Assembly: GCA_913055635.1 (NCBI GenBank)
Contig: CAJXLK010000011.1
Location: 39,628 to 103,627, forward strand
Source: an uncultured Bacteroidota bacterium
GTDB lineage: Bacteria; Bacteroidota; Bacteroidia; Bacteroidales; UBA12077
Direction: 5' to 3'
Length of the DNA: 64,000 bases
Position numbers and translations under genes: made by a program. How positions within the stretch are numbered: position 1 is the first letter of the stretch; every line of letters starts with the position of its first letter. Below, piece by piece: positions 8,366-16,683 of this stretch. Under the pieces are notes generated by a model that made no database searches, was not told where the DNA came from, and saw nothing but the letters and a program-made list of their open reading frames with translations.

Positions 8366-8416
8366 ATAACCGTCCGGGCGGGAAAGGTCTATTGAGTCGG
8401 TGGCCCGGACGGTTAT
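8366..8416. repeat. Perfect 14-bp inverted repeat after the membrane-protein gene
   Basis: ATAACCGTCCGGGC (8366-8379) pairs with GCCCGGACGGTTAT (8403-8416) around a 23-nt loop. There is no T-run in either direction, so it is not a classical terminator. It may still stabilise or stop the upstream transcript. Confidence 0.6.
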
Positions 8417-8546
8417 AATCCCAAGTTATCTTCCCGACTCAACCTCTTCAATAATTAATCCCTTAAAACAGGCCGGTATTGATTGGTGCATCCTTGATGT
8501 TTTACAAGATTATTTTTTGTCTATTTAATTGGCCTTGTGTAACTTA

Positions 8547-8750
8547 CCATGACATAATAATCATCTTCTTTTGTGATATTAATGATGATTTTGTCATGGA
8601 CGTTTCATTTGTATAAAATTTAATGAACAGTTTGTATTTCAGTATAATAATAGCATGTAATTCGTTGGTCTCGGTAACCTCTGCCATGGAACCCCCATGT
8701 TTTATTCATTACCTTTTGTGCTAGTCGGTGCATGAGGGTTTCAGAAGGAT
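8547..8750 (-). repeat. Hairpin-repeat family, copy A plus an adjacent hairpin
   Basis: Positions 8611-8750 form a 140-bp unit that matches 22190-22329 at all but five positions by eye. Its core hairpin is AACCCCCATG (8690-8699) with CATGAGGGTT (8731-8740), one mismatch. Directly beside it a second hairpin of similar size pairs CCATGACA (8547-8554) with TGTCATGG (8592-8599) and, inside, ATCATC with GATGAT. In the sense used for the other copies both read on the minus strand. The rest of the gap 8291-8988 shows nothing else beyond the inverted repeat at 8366 and a promoter at 8942. Confidence 0.75.
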
Positions 8751-8941
8751 CAAATGAGATTTCTCAAAATGATACCCGTTTGATCAATTTGTTAAATATA
8801 ACAATTCTCATCACGCGTCCACGGCAGGCGCGATGGAAAAATTTTAAAAATCACATAATCAAAGAAATGGGTGCCATCCGGAGGGTTAATAAAAATTTAG
8901 TCTAAATAGAAAATAACCCGGAGGGATTTTAAGCGGAAGGG

Positions 8942-8971
8942 TTGTTTTGCTGGTCATATTGTATAATTTTG
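8942..8971 (+). promoter_or_regulatory. Candidate promoter of the oxidoreductase gene
   Basis: TAATTTTG at 8964-8971 matches the -7 consensus TAnnTTTG exactly, with TTG at 8942-8944 lying 19 nt upstream. The predicted transcript start is only about 10 nt before the ATG at 8989. This supports 8989 over the earlier in-frame ATG-like start at 8947. Confidence 0.5.
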
Positions 8972-8988
8972 TAGTAAAAGAGGCGTTC

Positions 8989-9978
8989 ATGAAAACCATT
9001 CGCTGGGGCATCATAGGAACCGGTTATATTGCCGGAAAATTCGCAGAAGACTACGCATACGTTCCGGAAGGTGAGGTTGCAGGAGTGGCTTCGCGTTCTG
9101 CCGAGCGGGCCGAGGCCTTTGCCCGGGAACACAAGATATCAAAGGCTTACAGAAGTTACGAACAGCTTTTCAAGGATAAGGACATCGATGTGGTCTATAT
9201 TGCCACGCCTCATTCCGAGCACTATACCAACACGATGTCGGCCCTTAAGCATAAAAAGGCTGTTTTGTGTGAAAAGCCGGCTGCGGTTAATGCCGGTGAG
9301 TTGAACGAAATGATTGCCACGGCGCAAAAGTCGAACCTGCTTTTCATGGAAGCCCTGTGGACAGCCTTTCTTCCCACTATCCGTCAGGTACATCGCTGGA
9401 TTGAGGATGGGGTCATTGGGGATATTCGCTTGATACAGGCAGATTTCGGCGCCCCCTCGGTGACCAATCCCGAACACAGGCTTTACAACCCTCATTTGGC
9501 CGGAGGGGCGCTTCTGGACCTTGGCATTTATCCGCTTGCTTTCGCCAATATGATGGTGGGCCAGCAGGAGCCGGAAGTAATGGCCCGGGCCATCCATACA
9601 TCCACCCACGTGGATGAAACCACCAGCATGCTGCTTCAATATCCCACTGGCGCTTTGGCTCAACTCAACTGCTCGGTTAAACACCGCACATCCCACAAGG
9701 GTTGGATCTTCGGGACCAGCGGTCATATAGAAATTCCCGACTTCTGGAAAGCCCGCCAGGCGACCGCCAAAACCGGCGACGAAACCCTCCCCTTCCAGGA
9801 TAATCGCGAATCCATCGGCTTTAATTATGAAATTGAAGCGATGAACCGTTTATTAAAAGAACATCAAAAACAAAGTCGGGTTATGCCCCCGAAAAGTTCC
9901 CTTCATAATCTGCGCATATTGGATGAGGTGCGCCGTCAAATTGGATTGGTCTACCCCTTTGAAAAAGCTTCCCCGTGA
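8989..9978 (+). CDS. Gfo/Idh/MocA-family NAD(P)-dependent oxidoreductase
   Basis: The 329-aa protein starts directly with the Rossmann fold (RWGIIGTGYIAGKFAEDY, dinucleotide loop GTGYIA). It continues with the family block DVVYIATPHSEHYTNTMSALKHKKAVLCEKPAAVN, whose EKP lysine is the usual catalytic or substrate-contacting residue. The C-terminal substrate domain holds HLAGGALLDLGIYPLAFA with the G-G-ALLD-G-Y motif. The closest described relatives by motif are trans-1,2-dihydrobenzene-1,2-diol or 1,5-anhydrofructose-type dehydrogenases, but the substrate cannot be fixed. It acts in the cytoplasm. It is flanked by long non-coding stretches, so it is a single-gene unit. Confidence 0.9.
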   Translation: MKTIRWGIIGTGYIAGKFAEDYAYVPEGEVAGVASRSAERAEAFAREHKISKAYRSYEQLFKDKDIDVVYIATPHSEHYTNTMSALKHKKAVLCEKPAAVNAGELNEMIATAQKSNLLFMEALWTAFLPTIRQVHRWIEDGVIGDIRLIQADFGAPSVTNPEHRLYNPHLAGGALLDLGIYPLAFANMMVGQQEPEVMARAIHTSTHVDETTSMLLQYPTGALAQLNCSVKHRTSHKGWIFGTSGHIEIPDFWKARQATAKTGDETLPFQDNRESIGFNYEIEAMNRLLKEHQKQSRVMPPKSSLHNLRILDEVRRQIGLVYPFEKASP

Positions 9979-10201
9979 AAGACCCACACTGATTAGCATC
10001 CGGTAAGGGCCCATCTGCTACCACGACAATACCTTTCAACGCTAAGCCCGGGGCCCTGAAAAAGTTACCAGCATGCCTTTCACGCGGCTCCACTCCAAAC
10101 CACAAAACAGATGGAACATTTAAAGAATTTAACCCACCTGCCACGAAGATCGGGTAAATTTTTGTTAAATTTAACCTTTTAATCCTCAACCTATACTGTT
10201 T

Positions 10202-10603
10202 ATGGCCATCAAACGATTTGGGGTTTCCCTGGATGAACAGATATTGCGGTCACTGGACAGCCTGGTGGAAAAGCATCAGTTTCCCAACCGTTCTCAGGCC
10301 ATTCGATATTTGATCAAGGAACATATGATTGAGGATAACTGGCAGGAAAACCGGAAAGTAGCCGGCACGGTGACCCTTTTATATGACCACCACAAAAACG
10401 ACCTTTCCGGACAAAGCAATGACATTCAGCACAAACACCATCATTTGGTGCTTTCCATGCAGCACGTCCATCTGGACCACAACAACTGCCTGGAGACCAT
10501 TGTTTTAAAAGGAAAAGCCGAAGAATTAACCGAACTTTCCGATCAGCTGATTGGGCTGAAAGGAGTAAAACACGGCAAGCTGGTTATGACCAGCCTGGAT
10601 TAG
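10202..10603 (+). CDS. nikR: NikR, nickel-responsive ribbon-helix-helix regulator
   Basis: The 133-aa protein has the NikR architecture: an N-terminal ribbon-helix-helix DNA-binding part (FGVSLDEQILRSLDSLV, NRSQAIRYLIKE) and a C-terminal ACT-like nickel-sensing domain. The high-affinity nickel ligands appear as the His-X-His...Cys set in MQHVHLDHNNCLETIV, with a further histidine in the HKHHHLVLSMQH stretch. Ni-bound NikR normally represses nickel importers and binds paired half-sites. The transporter genes downstream on the same strand (10908-14196) are the obvious target, which in turn suggests that they carry nickel. A 12-bp palindrome (GTTAAATTTAAC, 10164-10175) sits 27 bp before the start and may be its own operator. 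Confidence 0.92.
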   Translation: MAIKRFGVSLDEQILRSLDSLVEKHQFPNRSQAIRYLIKEHMIEDNWQENRKVAGTVTLLYDHHKNDLSGQSNDIQHKHHHLVLSMQHVHLDHNNCLETIVLKGKAEELTELSDQLIGLKGVKHGKLVMTSLD

Positions 10604-10620
10604 TTTTTTTTGCCCCATTA

Positions 10621-10647
10621 GTAACACGATTTTGCGAATAATAACAC
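10621..10647 (+). promoter_or_regulatory. Candidate NikR site: repeated TAACAC half-sites
   Basis: GTAACAC (10621-10627) and ATAACAC (10641-10647) are repeated in the same direction with a 20-bp period, between nikR and the binding-protein gene. A GTGTTAC/GTAACAC half-site is described for some non-enterobacterial NikR proteins, but there as an inverted pair, so the match is partial. Confidence 0.25.
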
Positions 10648-10733
10648 AACCGGGGCGCGGCAACATCACAATTGGTATAGGTATGGACAGCAAACTTATG
10701 GTTTCAGAATCTAAGGGGGCAAAATTTTGGTTT

Positions 10734-10888
10734 TGGCTCGGAAAAGGCAGGAAGATAACCATACCTGTTTTTTGGCCTGGAAAAGGCAGGAAGATAACCA
10801 TACCCTGGATTGGGCAGGGCAAAGGCAGGAATGTTGGCCTATGCTGGTCTGGGCTTGGTAGCGGGATGAAGGCAAGCCTACCCTGGAT
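10734..10888 (+). repeat. Four tandem 39-bp repeats upstream of the binding-protein gene
   Basis: Units start at about 10734, 10773, 10811 and 10850. The first two share GGAAAAGGCAGGAAGATAAC and the later ones drift. The period (38-39 bp) keeps an open frame that would read as 13-residue units such as GKGRKITIP, joined in frame to the lipoprotein. The lipoprotein signal begins only at 10908, so this is more likely an untranslated leader or a repeat expansion. With the NikR-like half-sites it accounts for the 304-bp gap 10604-10907. Confidence 0.7.
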
Positions 10889-10907
10889 TGGACGCACAAA
10901 ACAGAGG

Positions 10908-12062
10908 ATGTTGCTCATATTACGGTTGGCTCCTGGCATACGAACCACAACGGTTACCCTCCTGTTGTTATTGAGCATGGGTTTATTGATGTTTGGTTGT
11001 GGGCAGGAGGATGGCGATTCTGCTTTTCAGGGTCATTCTTCGGATGGGATAAGACAGGTAAAAGATATGCTGGGGCGAGAGGTAACGGTTCCGGCCCATG
11101 TTGACCGGGTCATAGGCATCGGTCCGGGTGCCTTACGGCTGCTGGTCTATCTGGAGGCTGAAGACCGGGTAGTGGGGGTTGAAGAACTCGAAAGGCGCAC
11201 GGGTCGGCCTTATATTTTTGCCTGTCCGGAATTACAGGATAAACCCACCATTGGCCCACCTTTTACGGGAGATGCCGAGTTGATTGTGGCCCGTAAGCCG
11301 GATGTGATTTTTAAGACCTACACCACAAAAGGAGAAGCCGAGGAGCTTGAGAAAAAGACGGGCATTCCCGTTGTTGGCCTGCGGTATGTAAACGAGGGGC
11401 CTTCATGGCGGGTACTCGACAGCGCGCTGTCTCTGATGGGCAGGATCCTGGATCGTTCTGACCGGGCCAAAGCATTAACGCGATATTACCAACGCCTGAT
11501 TGATACCCTGGCCCTCCGAACCCGGGCGATCCCGCAATCCGAAAAGCCCCGGGTTTACCTGGGGGGATTGTCGCACCGCGGAACCCATGGAATCAATTCC
11601 ACCTCCCCCTGGTATGAATCCTTTGTTTTCGTCAATGCCCGAAATGTTGCAGCTCCCCTGAAGAAAAACTACCAAAACAATGAAGGGGTATTGCTCGATA
11701 TAGAACAGCTGATGCAATGGAATCCCCAGGTTATCTTCATCGACCGGGCAGGCCGGGAACTGGTCAAAAAAGATTTCCGGGAACATCGCGCATTTTTCAG
11801 CCACATCCGGGCTTTTCAAAAAGGACAAATCTATGGGGTTCACCCTTACAACTGGTACTCCACGAACTATGCAACTGTGCTGGCCAATGCCTGGTATGTG
11901 GCAAAAGTACTGTATCCCAGCCATTTCAGAGGAACCAACCCGGCCCAAAAGGCCGATCAGATCTACCAGACATTTCTGGGCCAGGGTGTTTACCGTCAAA
12001 TGGAAAAGCAGTACGGAGGATATGGGCCCTTCAGGTATGATTCAACCCTTAAAAGCGAATAA
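10908..12062 (+). CDS. ABC transporter periplasmic binding lipoprotein, probably for nickel
   Basis: The frame is open from 10632, but the ATG at 10908 gives a clean lipoprotein signal with lipobox LMFGC (Cys at residue 31), so I start there (384 aa). The mature protein is a class III (BtuF/FecB-type) binding protein: DMLGREVTVPAHVDRVIGIGPGALRLLVYL, then KPDVIFKTYTTK, a long backbone helix, LSHRGTHGINSTSPWYESF, and the second lobe with PQVIFIDRAG. The YNWYSTNYATVLANAWYVAKVL stretch is shared with metal or metallophore binders of this class. The adjacent NikR gene makes nickel the best guess; cobalt, heme or a chelate are alternatives. It delivers cargo to the permease at 12229. Confidence 0.87.
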   Translation: MLLILRLAPGIRTTTVTLLLLLSMGLLMFGCGQEDGDSAFQGHSSDGIRQVKDMLGREVTVPAHVDRVIGIGPGALRLLVYLEAEDRVVGVEELERRTGRPYIFACPELQDKPTIGPPFTGDAELIVARKPDVIFKTYTTKGEAEELEKKTGIPVVGLRYVNEGPSWRVLDSALSLMGRILDRSDRAKALTRYYQRLIDTLALRTRAIPQSEKPRVYLGGLSHRGTHGINSTSPWYESFVFVNARNVAAPLKKNYQNNEGVLLDIEQLMQWNPQVIFIDRAGRELVKKDFREHRAFFSHIRAFQKGQIYGVHPYNWYSTNYATVLANAWYVAKVLYPSHFRGTNPAQKADQIYQTFLGQGVYRQMEKQYGGYGPFRYDSTLKSE

Positions 12063-12228
12063 TTGCCATGGAAACACCCCAACTGCAAAAACAAGAGATA
12101 CAGGTTGCTGCCTTGCATTTACGCGCGGGTACGAACCCGAAAAGCCTTTTTGACAGCAGGGCAAAAAAGCAATACACCGGCCACAATGCAATGGCATAAC
12201 CATTCATGAATCAATTCGATAAACCTCT

Positions 12229-13299
12229 ATGGAGACAGCACAACTGGAGAAGCAATACAGCAGGCATATAGGCAGGAAGCACACCCTGATTGCCATTTTG
12301 TTGATCTTATTGGTAATTTCAGCCATTGCGGGAATGGTATTGGGATCAGCTGAAGTGGGCTGGAAGGCCATGGTTGAGACCCTGGGTTCGCAGGCCTCCG
12401 CCATAGAACAACAGATCATTGTGAACATCCGCCTGCCCCGCATCTTATCGGCCATTATTACCGGGGCAGCTCTGGCCGTTTCGGGGGCAGCCATGCAGAG
12501 CATCCTGAAGAATCCCCTGGGCTCGCCTTTCACCCTGGGCATCTCCAATGCCGCAGCTTTCGGGGCAGCCTTCGCTGTTATCATTCTGGGAGCCGGAACC
12601 ACCCAGAGCGGCAGCGCCAATCCGGTGATCCTGAACAACCCATACGCGGTAACGGCTTCAGCCTTTCTTTGGAGCCTGGTGAGCACCGGCATCATTTTCC
12701 TTCTGGCCCGCTATAAAGGAGCTACCCCCGAAGTGATGATTTTAACAGGCATCATCCTGGGTTCGCTCTTTTCGGCCGGTATGACCGCTTTGCAATATTT
12801 CGGCGACGACATTGAAATCTCTACGGTGGTCTTTTGGACCTTTGGCGATATCGGACGGGCCTCCTGGCGGGATTTCAACATATTGCTGTTGGTGGTGATC
12901 GCGGCCATGGTCATCTTCATCCGCAACCGCTGGAACTACAATGCCCTGGATGCCGGCGATGAAGTCGCCAAAAGCCTTGGCGTGAACGTGGAAAGAACCC
13001 GGCTGGTCGGGATGGTTACGGCTTCCCTGGCCACAGCCATCGCCGTATCCTTTTTCGGAATCATTGCCTTTGTCGGCCTGGTCGTACCCCATATCGTGCG
13101 CCGCCTCATTGGAGGTGATGAACGCTACCTGATCCCTGCTTCTGCCATCTTTGGAGGCGTTTTCCTGCTGGTCTCCGACATCGTTGCCCGTACCATCGTG
13201 GCACCGGTGGTATTGCCGGTAGGTATCCTGACTTCTTTTTTAGGAGCCCCCCTGTTCCTTTATCTGCTGATTAAAGGCATTGGCAAAGGGTACTGGTGA
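12229..13299 (+). CDS. FecCD/BtuC-family ABC transporter permease
   Basis: The 356-aa membrane protein has about ten hydrophobic segments, starting with TLIAILLILLVISAIAGMVLG. Family marks are clear: VNIRLPRILSAIITGAALAVSGAAMQSILKNPLGSPFTLGISNAAAFGAAF near residues 65-115, ALDAGDEVAKSLGVNVERTR for the coupling helix that touches the ATPase, and FFGIIAFVGLVVPHIVRRLIG. It works as a homodimer that takes cargo from the binding lipoprotein upstream. It is separated from that gene by 166 bp and from its ATPase gene by 135 bp. The second gap contains a hairpin-repeat copy. Confidence 0.93.
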   Translation: METAQLEKQYSRHIGRKHTLIAILLILLVISAIAGMVLGSAEVGWKAMVETLGSQASAIEQQIIVNIRLPRILSAIITGAALAVSGAAMQSILKNPLGSPFTLGISNAAAFGAAFAVIILGAGTTQSGSANPVILNNPYAVTASAFLWSLVSTGIIFLLARYKGATPEVMILTGIILGSLFSAGMTALQYFGDDIEISTVVFWTFGDIGRASWRDFNILLLVVIAAMVIFIRNRWNYNALDAGDEVAKSLGVNVERTRLVGMVTASLATAIAVSFFGIIAFVGLVVPHIVRRLIGGDERYLIPASAIFGGVFLLVSDIVARTIVAPVVLPVGILTSFLGAPLFLYLLIKGIGKGYW

Positions 13300-13301
13300 T
13301 C

Positions 13302-13361
13302 AAATCCGCATGCAGGAACCTGTGCAACCAGGCAATGAATAAAACATACGGTTCCCATGGC
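13302..13361 (+). repeat. Hairpin-repeat family, degenerate copy B
   Basis: It starts just after the permease stop. The arms are TCCGCATG and CATACGGTT, and the loop contains GTGCAACCAGGCAATGAATA, close to the loop of copy C (ACACAACAAGGCAATGAATA). The stem is only partly paired, so this copy looks decayed. Confidence 0.5.
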
Positions 13362-13434
13362 CAAAAACCAATAACAAACAATTGATGCTTCATACCACAC
13401 CGAATTCAAACCTTTTAAATAAGTTTAAATCCCC

Positions 13435-14196
13435 ATGAAGCTCTCCATCCATAATGTTACCTTCAGCTACAACGGGACACCGGTACTGGAAAATGTAACG
13501 GAAAATATCCCGGCCGGCTCCTTTGTTGCCATCGTAGGCCCGAACGGTTCGGGTAAAAGCACCCTGCTGCGCTGCATCGACGGGATACTCAAACCCCGAA
13601 TGGGTTCCGTTCTGCTTGAAGACCGCGATGTACAAGACTTTGACCGGCCCCACAAAGCCAGAAAGTTCGGATACGTTCCGCAGGAAGCCGGGCACACCCC
13701 TCCCTCCACTGTTTTTGACACCGTGCTGATGGGTCGAAAACCCTACATCGGCTGGCAGGTCAAACAACAGGACAAAACCATTACATCCAGGATCATCCGT
13801 CAACTTCACCTGGAGGAGATCGCCCTGAGAGATGTCAACAAACTCAGCGGAGGTCAGCGCCAGAGGGTTTTCATAGCCCGGGCCCTGGCCCAGCAACCCG
13901 AAGTATTGCTGCTCGATGAACCCACCGCCAACCTAGACCTGAGACATCAGCTTGAAGTCCTCCAGCTCTTGCAGTCGGTCTCCCAAAAACAAATCACTAC
14001 CCTGGTGGCCATCCATGATTTGAACCTGGCAGCTCAATACTGCTCCCACTTCATCATGTTGCGGGAAGGAAAAATATTCTCCAGCGGCGGCCGCGAAATC
14101 CTTACCCGCGAAAATATTGAAAGCCTTTACGACATTCGGGTGAACATTTTCCAGGCCGATGACAAAATTTTCTTCGTTCCGGTAGATAAGAAATGA
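13435..14196 (+). CDS. ABC transporter ATP-binding protein (FepC/BtuD type)
   Basis: The 253-aa cytoplasmic ATPase has a Walker A GPNGSGKSTLLRC (about residues 36-48), Q-loop FGYVPQEAG, signature NKLSGGQRQRVFIARAL, Walker B VLLLDEPTANLD and H-loop AIHDLNLAAQYC, all intact. The layout is that of the iron-siderophore/cobalamin importer subfamily. It belongs with the binding lipoprotein and permease just upstream and powers import across the inner membrane. Together with nikR the set forms a complete importer except for an outer-membrane TonB receptor, which is not in the window. Confidence 0.94.
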   Translation: MKLSIHNVTFSYNGTPVLENVTENIPAGSFVAIVGPNGSGKSTLLRCIDGILKPRMGSVLLEDRDVQDFDRPHKARKFGYVPQEAGHTPPSTVFDTVLMGRKPYIGWQVKQQDKTITSRIIRQLHLEEIALRDVNKLSGGQRQRVFIARALAQQPEVLLLDEPTANLDLRHQLEVLQLLQSVSQKQITTLVAIHDLNLAAQYCSHFIMLREGKIFSSGGREILTRENIESLYDIRVNIFQADDKIFFVPVDKK

Positions 14197-14339
14197 AGGG
14201 ATTGCCTCAACGGCCTGTTGACCATCGCCCGTGCTCATGCCCGAAAAATTTGCAATGGCCCCAAAATTTGCAAGATCCACCAAAATGAAGGCATCAAAAA
14301 CAAACGCGGAAGGAACCCTGCATAAACCGATTCAGTGAT

Positions 14340-14903
14340 ATGAACCCTGAAACCTACAAAGAGCTGATCATCCCGCCGCATCAGGTCAATAAAAAAGCCC
14401 TGGTGGCCATAGGCCCGATGGTAGGCCTATATGTATTGCTGTACGCTGTTATGTGGAATGACCATTTCTCGTGGGAAGCAATCCGGGAGGCCATACCTGC
14501 CAACCCGCTCACCCTGTTCGCAGTCCTACTGGGCGGCATCTTCCTTCATGAAGGCCTTCACGGTTTAACATGGGCCATTTTCAGCAAAAACGGCTTCCGT
14601 TCCATTCGTTTCGGTTTTATGCTCAAGCTGCTTGCCCCCTACTGTCACTGTAAAGAACCCCTTAAAACGCCCCACTACATTTTGGGAGGCCTGGCCCCCG
14701 GCCTGGCCCTGGGAGTGGCCCCTTCTGTATATGCGCTAATATCAGGTAACATGAGCTGGCTCCTTTTTGGCATCCTATTCACAGTGGCTGCTGGCGGCGA
14801 TTTTGCCATGATGTGGCTCCTGAGAAACATCGCTCGAAACCGGTGGATCAAAGACCACCCTTCCCAGCTGGGCTGTTACATCTATGAGGATCCAAACACC
14901 TGA
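14340..14903 (+). CDS. DUF3267 membrane protein, putative zinc metalloprotease fold
   Basis: The 187-aa protein has four or so membrane segments. The second ends in the HExxH-like motif LHEGLHGLTWAIFSK, the hallmark of DUF3267, a family thought to be related to membrane metalloproteases. A further block GGLAPGLALGVAPSVYAL and the C-terminal DHPSQLGCYIYE stretch are also typical of the family. No substrate is known. The TGA stop at 14901-14903 is immediately followed by, and slightly overlaps, the left arm of a hairpin repeat. It follows the ABC ATPase gene after 143 bp but a functional link is not evident. Confidence 0.82.
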   Translation: MNPETYKELIIPPHQVNKKALVAIGPMVGLYVLLYAVMWNDHFSWEAIREAIPANPLTLFAVLLGGIFLHEGLHGLTWAIFSKNGFRSIRFGFMLKLLAPYCHCKEPLKTPHYILGGLAPGLALGVAPSVYALISGNMSWLLFGILFTVAAGGDFAMMWLLRNIARNRWIKDHPSQLGCYIYEDPNT

Positions 14904-15535
14904 ACCCCCCATCCAAGAACTTACACAACAAGGCAATGAATAAAGCATGGGGGTTCCATGGCAGAGGGAAGCAAACCATGCAATGTTGGAAGTAAAATTA
15001 TATTGAAATACAGAACGTTAATTAAACTTTATACGAATGAAACCTGCATCCAGTAACCTACACAACAAGGACATGATTATTCCATGCAGGTTCCATACGG
15101 CCAATATATTAACAAAAAAAAATAACCGTATGAAACCACCCTCCTTGCCTTACCCAACTGCCCCGTTTTCAAACCATATCAGAGGGAATGTTAACGGATT
15201 CCCCAAATAAAAGCCCAAATCCTTCCCTTCGATTGGTAATTTTCATATCTTGTTATCCAATTTCCACTACGAACACCTTGCCGGTTTTACCTGCAAACTT
15301 TTAACGCTTCAGCACATTAAAAAAATAAATTGGGGCATCCAATTATAAATCCCGCAAGCAAGGAATGACGCATTAAAGCGATGTATCAAGCATGCGGGAT
15401 CCATAAGGCCAACATATTACATAAAAAATAACCGTATAAAACCCGCATGCAAGGATTTACACAACAAGGACATAGACATACATGCGGGTTCCATAATGAT
15501 TGACCCCATAATTTCTGTTTAAAGATTCAGACCAT
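14902..15535 (+). repeat. Cluster of hairpin repeats (copies C, D, E, F and remnants)
   Basis: This fills the gap 14904-15570. Copy C pairs AACCCCC with GGGGGTT (14903-14912, 14947-14955). Copy D pairs AACCTGCAT (15041-15049) with ATGCAGGTT (15084-15092). Copy E pairs ATCCCGCA (15349-15356) with TGCGGGAT (15393-15400). Copy F pairs AACCCGCATG (15440-15449) with CATGCGGGTT (15481-15490). A degenerate unit starts near 15131. Loops of C, D and F share ACACAACAAGG. Between hairpins lies AT-rich spacer containing GTTAATTAA and ending ACGAATGAAAC or CGTATGAAAC. The stems differ in sequence but remain paired. Confidence 0.85.
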
Positions 15536-15570
15536 ATTGATTTACAAACTGTTAATTAAGTTATATCCGT

Positions 15571-16683
15571 ATGAAACGCGTTACCAGGGACCTCCAGGTT
15601 AATCTGATCAACTCCCTGAAACCTGGCAGCATCGTCTCCGTAGAGGGAGCCTCGGGGGTTGGCAAAACTCAATTGCTCAAACAAATCCACCGCCGTTATG
15701 GAACGACAAGCCTATACCTCAACGCAGACAAGGAAAAAGAACGGTTGAGCATACAGGACGGCAAAGCCCTGAACATGTCCGATATCCCTTCATTATGCAT
15801 CATTGACCAGGCTCATCTGCTTAACAACTGGCATCAGGTCGTGGAGGCCATCCTCAAACATCATCACCGCACCCGGATCATCATATCGGTGGAATCCATC
15901 GCCCAATTAAAAAACAACCACATCATATCCCACCAGCATGTACTATTTCCCTTGAGAGAAGGAGAATTCAAACAGTTCAAACCCGTCAAAAACCATGAGG
16001 ATTTTCTCGCTCAACGCCTGGTTTATGGAAATTATCCCAGGTTGCTTCACCTAAAAACGCGAAGGGAGCAGCAAAATTACCTAAAGGAACTGGTTCACTT
16101 ATATATTAGGACTTATTTCAGGGGCAACGAGCAAAAAGGCATTAAGCTCTTCAGGATGCTTTCCTTTTTAGTGGGGCGGGAAATATTTTACCGGGAGTTG
16201 GAACAGAAAGTTTCTTTAAGCCGCCGATGGATCGAACAGTTTATTGAGGTACTCATCGAGCGGGGCATCATTTACCGGTTGTGGGGGATCAAAAGGAAGT
16301 TGAAGAAGGAAGTGGGCAAGCATGCCTGTTTATACTTTACGGACAACGGGGTACGCAACGCGATCATAGATGATTTCAATCCCGTGCGCATCCGAAGCGA
16401 TGTGGATAAACTCTGGAAGAACTATCTGATCAGCGAGCGGATCAAGCAACAAGGTTACCGGAATATGGCGACCACCAATTTTTTTTGGCGCACCTATGAT
16501 CAACAGGATTTGGACTGGGTTGAAGAATACCAGGGGCAACTCACGGCATATCGCTTTTCGCTGGAATCTGATGCCCCCACGGCACCATCGGCCTGGAGAA
16601 GGGCTTATCCGAAGGCCGAATATAAGGTGATCCACCCCGACAACTACCAGGAGTGGCTTGGCTATTGGCCCCACCCCGCTTAG
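15571..16683 (+). CDS. AAA ATPase with DUF4143-type C-terminus
   Basis: The 370-aa protein opens with an AAA P-loop (VEGASGVGKTQLLKQI, about residues 23-38). The Walker B position reads SLCIIDQAHLL, with Gln where Glu is usual, which could weaken hydrolysis. The C-terminal half contains a helix-turn-helix-like part (FYRELEQKVSLSRRWIEQFIEVLIERGIIYRL) and a nuclease-fold-like end (CLYFTDNGVRNAII, DWVEEYQGQLTAYRFS). This arrangement is that of the AAA_14/DUF4143 ATPases, which are common in Bacteroidota and archaea, often as mobile lineage-specific genes of unknown role. Its ATG sits exactly at the boundary that starts each hairpin-repeat unit. The stop lies inside a CCCCGCTTAGCGGGG palindrome. 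Confidence 0.85.
   Translation: MKRVTRDLQVNLINSLKPGSIVSVEGASGVGKTQLLKQIHRRYGTTSLYLNADKEKERLSIQDGKALNMSDIPSLCIIDQAHLLNNWHQVVEAILKHHHRTRIIISVESIAQLKNNHIISHQHVLFPLREGEFKQFKPVKNHEDFLAQRLVYGNYPRLLHLKTRREQQNYLKELVHLYIRTYFRGNEQKGIKLFRMLSFLVGREIFYRELEQKVSLSRRWIEQFIEVLIERGIIYRLWGIKRKLKKEVGKHACLYFTDNGVRNAIIDDFNPVRIRSDVDKLWKNYLISERIKQQGYRNMATTNFFWRTYDQQDLDWVEEYQGQLTAYRFSLESDAPTAPSAWRRAYPKAEYKVIHPDNYQEWLGYWPHPA

Noticed and set aside
10632..10907. N-terminal extension of the nickel-binding lipoprotein through the repeat units
   Set aside because: It would bury the lipoprotein signal and lipobox about 120 residues inside the protein.
10604..10907. Cobalamin riboswitch before the transporter genes
   Set aside because: Repeated GGCAGG words first suggested a B12 box, but the 39-bp tandem units explain them, and the adjacent NikR points to nickel.
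14902..15535. Integron attC sites as an explanation of the hairpin repeats
   Set aside because: The right arms end GGTTCCAT and lack the GTTRRRY core. No integrase is seen and several copies lie side by side without cassettes.
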